In this document: positions 61,105 to 64,000 of the stretch, one piece after another
Position numbering within the stretch: position 1 is the first letter of the stretch
Layout of the letters: each line of letters begins with the position of its first letter
Assembly (NCBI RefSeq): GCF_042677145.1
Contig: NZ_JBHTIT010000001.1
Coordinates: 1,984,001 to 2,048,000, forward strand
Length of the DNA: 64,000 nucleotides
Source: Perlucidibaca wandonensis
GTDB lineage: Bacteria > Pseudomonadota > Gammaproteobacteria > Pseudomonadales > Moraxellaceae
Direction: 5' to 3'
Position numbers and translations under genes: made by a program
The notes under the pieces: generated by a model
Seen by the model: only the letters and a program-made list of their open reading frames with translations
Told to the model about the DNA's origin: nothing
The model's database searches: none

Positions 61105-61539
61105 CTACTCTCCGCGAATATATTGCTCTAAGTGCTCAATGATTTGCTGTTGCTCCGATATCACTTCTTTCACCAAGTCACCAATGGAGACGATGCCAAT
61201 GATATTTTCACCACTGAGCACTGGTAAATGACGTAGACGCTTTTCAGTCATGATGCCCATGCAGCGCTCAGTCGTTTCCTCTGCAGTTACAGCTAATACG
61301 GCACTGGTCATAATGTCGCGAACCAAAGTGTTATATGACGAACGCTCCATCAGCACGACTTTCCGCGCATAGTCACGCTCACTGACAATGCCAACCATGC
61401 GATCGCCTTCAGCAACGATCAATGCACCAATGCCTTTATCGGCCATTAAGCTAATAGCCTCGAGCACGGTCGCTTGCGGCGTAATGGTGTAAGTGGCTTG
61501 ATTAGATTTTCCTTGCAGTACTTGCATCACCGTTTTCAC
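61105..61539 (-). CDS. CBS-domain pair protein
   Basis: 144 residues from GTG 61539, with GGAG 6 bases upstream; a TTG at 61551 within that site is not convincing. It contains two CBS domains: VLEAISLMADKGIGALIVAEGDRMVGIVSERDYARKV and TTERCMGIMTEKRLRHLPVLSGENIIGIVSIGDLV. Such stand-alone pairs bind adenosine nucleotides or related ligands and often regulate partner proteins. Partner unknown. Confidence 0.9.
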   Translation of the reverse strand: MKTVMQVLQGKSNQATYTITPQATVLEAISLMADKGIGALIVAEGDRMVGIVSERDYARKVVLMERSSYNTLVRDIMTSAVLAVTAEETTERCMGIMTEKRLRHLPVLSGENIIGIVSIGDLVKEVISEQQQIIEHLEQYIRGE

Positions 61540-61647
61540 GTGGTACTCCAACGTCTATATGTTGTTATTGTGTTTAGAGTTTTAGCACGGATTATCACGG
61601 TCTGCGAGCCTGAAGACGGGCTACTTCCGTCGCATTTTTTGCAAGCA

Positions 61648-61674
61648 TAAAAAAAGACAGCCTAAGCTGCCTTT
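61648..61674 (-). terminator. intrinsic terminator after atpC
   Basis: In the minus-strand RNA, AAGGCAGC pairs with GCTGTCTT (plus coordinates 61654-61661 and 61666-61673) with one G-U and a 4-base loop, followed by a run of 8 T. A standard end of the ATP synthase operon. Confidence 0.88.
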
Positions 61675-61699
61675 TATATGCTAATTACACTTTACGAAC

Positions 61700-62128
61700 T
61701 TAACCGCGACCGCTACGATTTTTCATCGCTTGCAATGTACGCAGCTGAGCAGCAGCCTCAGCTAGAGAAGCAAGGGCCACCGAAGTGTCCATTTCGCTCT
61801 TCTGATTAGTCAGCGCTTCTTGCGCATGCTTACGTGCTTCCAAGGCCGCAGCCTCATCCATATCAGCAGCACGCAAAGCGGTGTCGGCTAAAATAGTGAC
61901 TACATTGGGCTGCACTTCAATCACACCGCCCGACACGTAATACACGAGTTCGTCACCCGCTTCGCTCATGATGCGCACTGGACCTGGAGCCAGCTGCGAC
62001 AGCAACGGGGCATGACCAGGGGTAATGCCGACGTCGCCGAGCGTGCCGTGTGCCACGACCAAGGTCGCGGCACCAGCAAAAATCGACTCTTTCGCACTGA
62101 CGATATCGCAATGAATCGTTTTCGCCAT
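61700..62128 (-). CDS. atpC: ATP synthase F1 epsilon subunit
   Basis: 142 residues. The beta-barrel N-terminal domain has HCDIVSAKESIFAGAATLVVAHGTLGDVGITPGHAPLL, then GGVIEVQPNVVTILADTALRA. The C-terminal helices run to the end (LRTLQAMKNRSGRG). It is a central-stalk subunit that damps ATP hydrolysis. Last gene of the atp operon, 45 bases downstream of atpD, followed by a terminator. Confidence 0.96.
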   Translation of the reverse strand: MAKTIHCDIVSAKESIFAGAATLVVAHGTLGDVGITPGHAPLLSQLAPGPVRIMSEAGDELVYYVSGGVIEVQPNVVTILADTALRAADMDEAAALEARKHAQEALTNQKSEMDTSVALASLAEAAAQLRTLQAMKNRSGRG

Positions 62129-62173
62129 GTCTTACTCCTAAGCCCCAGCTGTTAAGCCGCAGGCCTTAGCAAC

Positions 62174-63568
62174 TTACAGCTTTTTGGATTTCTCGACGGC
62201 TTCTTCGATACCACCGACCATGTAGAACGCTTGTTCTGGCAGAGAATCGTAGTCGCCGGCCAAGATACCTTTAAAGCCACGGATAGTTTCTTTCAATGAC
62301 ACATACTTGCCAGGTGCACCGGTGAATACTTCGGCGACGTGGAAAGGCTGTGACAAGAAACGTTGGATTTTACGAGCACGGTAGACGACCAATTTGTCTT
62401 CTTCCGAAAGCTCATCCATACCCAAAATCGCGATGATGTCTTTCAATTCTTTATAACGCTGCAACACGTTCTGCACACCACGAGCGATCTCGTAATGTTC
62501 ATCGCCAACGACCAGTGGATCGAGCTGACGTGAAGTCGAGTCGAGCGGGTCAACTGCTGGGTAAATACCTAGCGAGGCGATGTCACGCGACAACACAACT
62601 GTGGCGTCTAAGTGAGCAAATGTTGTAGCTGGCGATGGGTCAGTCAAGTCATCGGCAGGAACGTATACGGCTTGGATCGATGTAATCGAACCGTTTTTAG
62701 TCGAAGTGATACGCTCTTGCAGAACGCCCATCTCTTCAGCCAGCGTAGGCTGGTAGCCCACAGCCGATGGCATACGACCCAACAGTGCCGATACTTCGGT
62801 ACCTGCCAGTGTGTAGCGATAAATGTTGTCGACGAATAGCAGAACATCACGGCCTTTGCCGTCTTCGCCTTTCTCGTCGCGGAAGTACTCAGCCATGGTC
62901 AGGCCGGTCAACGCCACGCGTAGACGGTTGCCGGGTGGCTCGTTCATCTGACCGTAAACCATGGCCACTTTGTCGAGAACGCCCGAATCTTTCATTTCGT
63001 GATAGAAGTCGTTGCCTTCACGAGTACGCTCACCCACACCAGCGAACACGGACAAGCCGCTGTGCGCTTTAGCGATGTTGTTAATCAATTCCATCATGTT
63101 TACGGTTTTACCAACACCGGCACCACCGAACAGACCTACTTTGCCGCCTTTGGCGAACGGGCACAGCAAGTCGATGACTTTGATGCCTGTTTCTAGCAAG
63201 TCTGTACCGCCCGCTTGCTCGTCATACGACGGCGCTTTACGGTGAATCGACATTTTGGTTTCGCAAACGACCGGTTCGCCTTCATCTTCTGGCTCGCCGA
63301 GTACGTTCATGATACGACCCAGCGTGCCTTGACCAACAGGAACACTGATGGGGCCGCCAGAGTTAGCAACGCCCAGACCGCGCTTCAGGCCTTCGGTTGA
63401 ACCCATGGCAATCGTACGCACGACGCCGTCGCCCAGCTGCTGCTGAACTTCTAGGGTTGTTGACGTGGCCTCGACCATCAGGGCGTCATAAACCCTAGGT
63501 ACGCTATCACGCGGGAATTCGACGTCAATGACGGCGCCGATAATCTGGACAATACGACCGCTGCTCAT
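62174..63568 (-). CDS. atpD: ATP synthase F1 beta subunit
   Basis: 464 residues. Walker A GLFGGAGVGKTVNMMELINN near residue 145 is intact. Other blocks: AGVGERTREGNDFYHEM, MNEPPGNRLRVALTGLTMAEYFRD, VLLFVDNIYRYTLAGTEVSALLGR and TTFAHLDATVVLSRDIASLGIYPAVDP. It carries the catalytic nucleotide sites of F1. The order atpG-atpD-atpC is standard. Confidence 0.98.
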   Translation of the reverse strand: MSSGRIVQIIGAVIDVEFPRDSVPRVYDALMVEATSTTLEVQQQLGDGVVRTIAMGSTEGLKRGLGVANSGGPISVPVGQGTLGRIMNVLGEPEDEGEPVVCETKMSIHRKAPSYDEQAGGTDLLETGIKVIDLLCPFAKGGKVGLFGGAGVGKTVNMMELINNIAKAHSGLSVFAGVGERTREGNDFYHEMKDSGVLDKVAMVYGQMNEPPGNRLRVALTGLTMAEYFRDEKGEDGKGRDVLLFVDNIYRYTLAGTEVSALLGRMPSAVGYQPTLAEEMGVLQERITSTKNGSITSIQAVYVPADDLTDPSPATTFAHLDATVVLSRDIASLGIYPAVDPLDSTSRQLDPLVVGDEHYEIARGVQNVLQRYKELKDIIAILGMDELSEEDKLVVYRARKIQRFLSQPFHVAEVFTGAPGKYVSLKETIRGFKGILAGDYDSLPEQAFYMVGGIEEAVEKSKKL

Positions 63569-63615
63569 GGGGTTATCCTCTAAAACTCGTAATGCTATCT
63601 GCAGTGATGCGCGGC

Positions 63616-64000
63616 TTAAACAGCCGCGGCACCACCAACGATTTCGGAAATTTCTTGGGTGATGGCTGCCTGGCGTACCTTGTTGTAAACCAACTGCAAG
63701 CTACGGATCAAATCACCGGCGTTGTCGGTAGCTGATTTCATAGCCACCATACGCGCCGCCATTTCACAGGCCACGTTCTCAATGACACCTTGATACACTT
63801 GGGACTCGATAAAGCGCAACAACAGCGCATCCAAAAGCGGCTTAGCTTCTGGCTCGTAGAGATAATCCCAGTTGTAACTACGCTGACCGAGATCATCGTC
63901 ACCACCTGTTGCCAAAGGCAATAGCTGCTGAAGCGTCGGCTTTTGCGTCATGGTGTTTACAAACTCGTTAGACACCAAATACAAACGGTCAATTTTGCCT
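63616..64000 (-). CDS. atpG: ATP synthase F1 gamma subunit, 5' end cut by window
   Basis: Only about 128 C-terminal codons are present; the frame stays open through the window edge (GKIDRLYLVSNEFVNTM). ENVACEMAARMVAMKSATDNAGDLI and the C-terminal helix LVYNKVRQAAITQEISEIVGGAAA match the gamma rotor. An in-frame ATG at 63984 does not mark a real start, since the homology continues upstream past 64000. It precedes atpD by 47 bases. Confidence 0.95.
   Translation of the reverse strand, partial: GKIDRLYLVSNEFVNTMTQKPTLQQLLPLATGGDDDLGQRSYNWDYLYEPEAKPLLDALLLRFIESQVYQGVIENVACEMAARMVAMKSATDNAGDLIRSLQLVYNKVRQAAITQEISEIVGGAAAV

Noticed and set aside
63616..63984. A complete short gamma-subunit gene starting at the ATG at 63984.
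   Set aside because: The frame and homology continue past the window edge, so this is a cut gene with an internal Met.
1..64000. CRISPR arrays, rRNA and tRNA genes.
   Set aside because: No regularly spaced direct repeats and no tRNA or rRNA-like sequences were seen when reading both strands.

Overview
The window looks like the chromosome of a free-living, probably aquatic gammaproteobacterium of the Pseudomonadales sensu lato. The evidence is gene order. It carries blocks known from pseudomonads: gshB-tonB-algH-ruvX-pyrB-pyrC', pyrE-(ExoIII/Crc-type gene)-rph-yicC-gmk-rpoZ-spoT-ridA, oxyR-recG, rubredoxin-rubredoxin reductase, ubiC-ubiA-phoB-phoR, pstSCAB-phoU, uvrD, and glmU-glmS beside the ATP synthase operon. 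Base composition is moderate and fairly even. The exception is the restriction-modification stretch (about 17.7-20.7 kb), which is visibly more AT-rich. I saw no rRNA, tRNA, transposase, integrase or CRISPR array, and I cannot name the species.

Layout. 0-10 kb: a cut-off PhoD-like Tat lipoprotein; the ATCase gene with its inactive dihydroorotase partner; an inserted group (OmpW porin, PAS-LuxR regulator, atypical M28-like lipoprotein, a small hypothetical gene); then ruvX, algH, tonB-like, gshB and pyrE. 10-16 kb: an MHS-family transporter, a haloalkane-dehalogenase-like hydrolase, exonuclease III, a methyltransferase, a MAPEG protein, RNase PH and YicC. 16-20.7 kb: a small defence segment with a PIN/Xre-ImmA toxin-antitoxin-like pair and an MspI-type restriction-modification system. 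20.7-27.3 kb: metY, a lipocalin, DUF445, an acyltransferase, a long-chain-type acyl-CoA dehydrogenase with a divergent TetR regulator, and a fatty-acid-hydroxylase-like protein. 27.3-31 kb: gmk, rpoZ, spoT and ridA (nucleotide and stringent response). 31-40 kb: a large lipoprotein hydrolase, an epimerase-like protein, oxyR-recG, a Sel1-repeat protein, and a rubredoxin/reductase/rubrerythrin group. 40-50 kb: ubiquinone synthesis and the phosphate regulon (phoBR converging on pstSCAB-phoU, with recognisable PHO boxes). 50-64 kb: a thioesterase, uvrD, a GGDEF/EAL protein, glmS/glmU, a DUF255 thioredoxin-like protein, a CBS protein and the distal ATP synthase genes (the gamma gene is cut by the window edge).

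How it works together. Most of the window is housekeeping: pyrimidine and guanine nucleotides, glutathione, cell-wall UDP-GlcNAc, ATP synthesis, DNA repair and phosphate uptake. The accessory parts are inserted into conserved neighbourhoods, mainly between yicC and gmk and between ruvX and pyrB. The most distinctive piece is the restriction-modification system. Its methyltransferase closely resembles M.MspI (CCGG) and keeps a fused helix-turn-helix. A cluster of perfect inverted repeats sits at its promoter. Its endonuclease has an MspI-like C-terminal half plus an unexplained N-terminal domain of about 190 residues.
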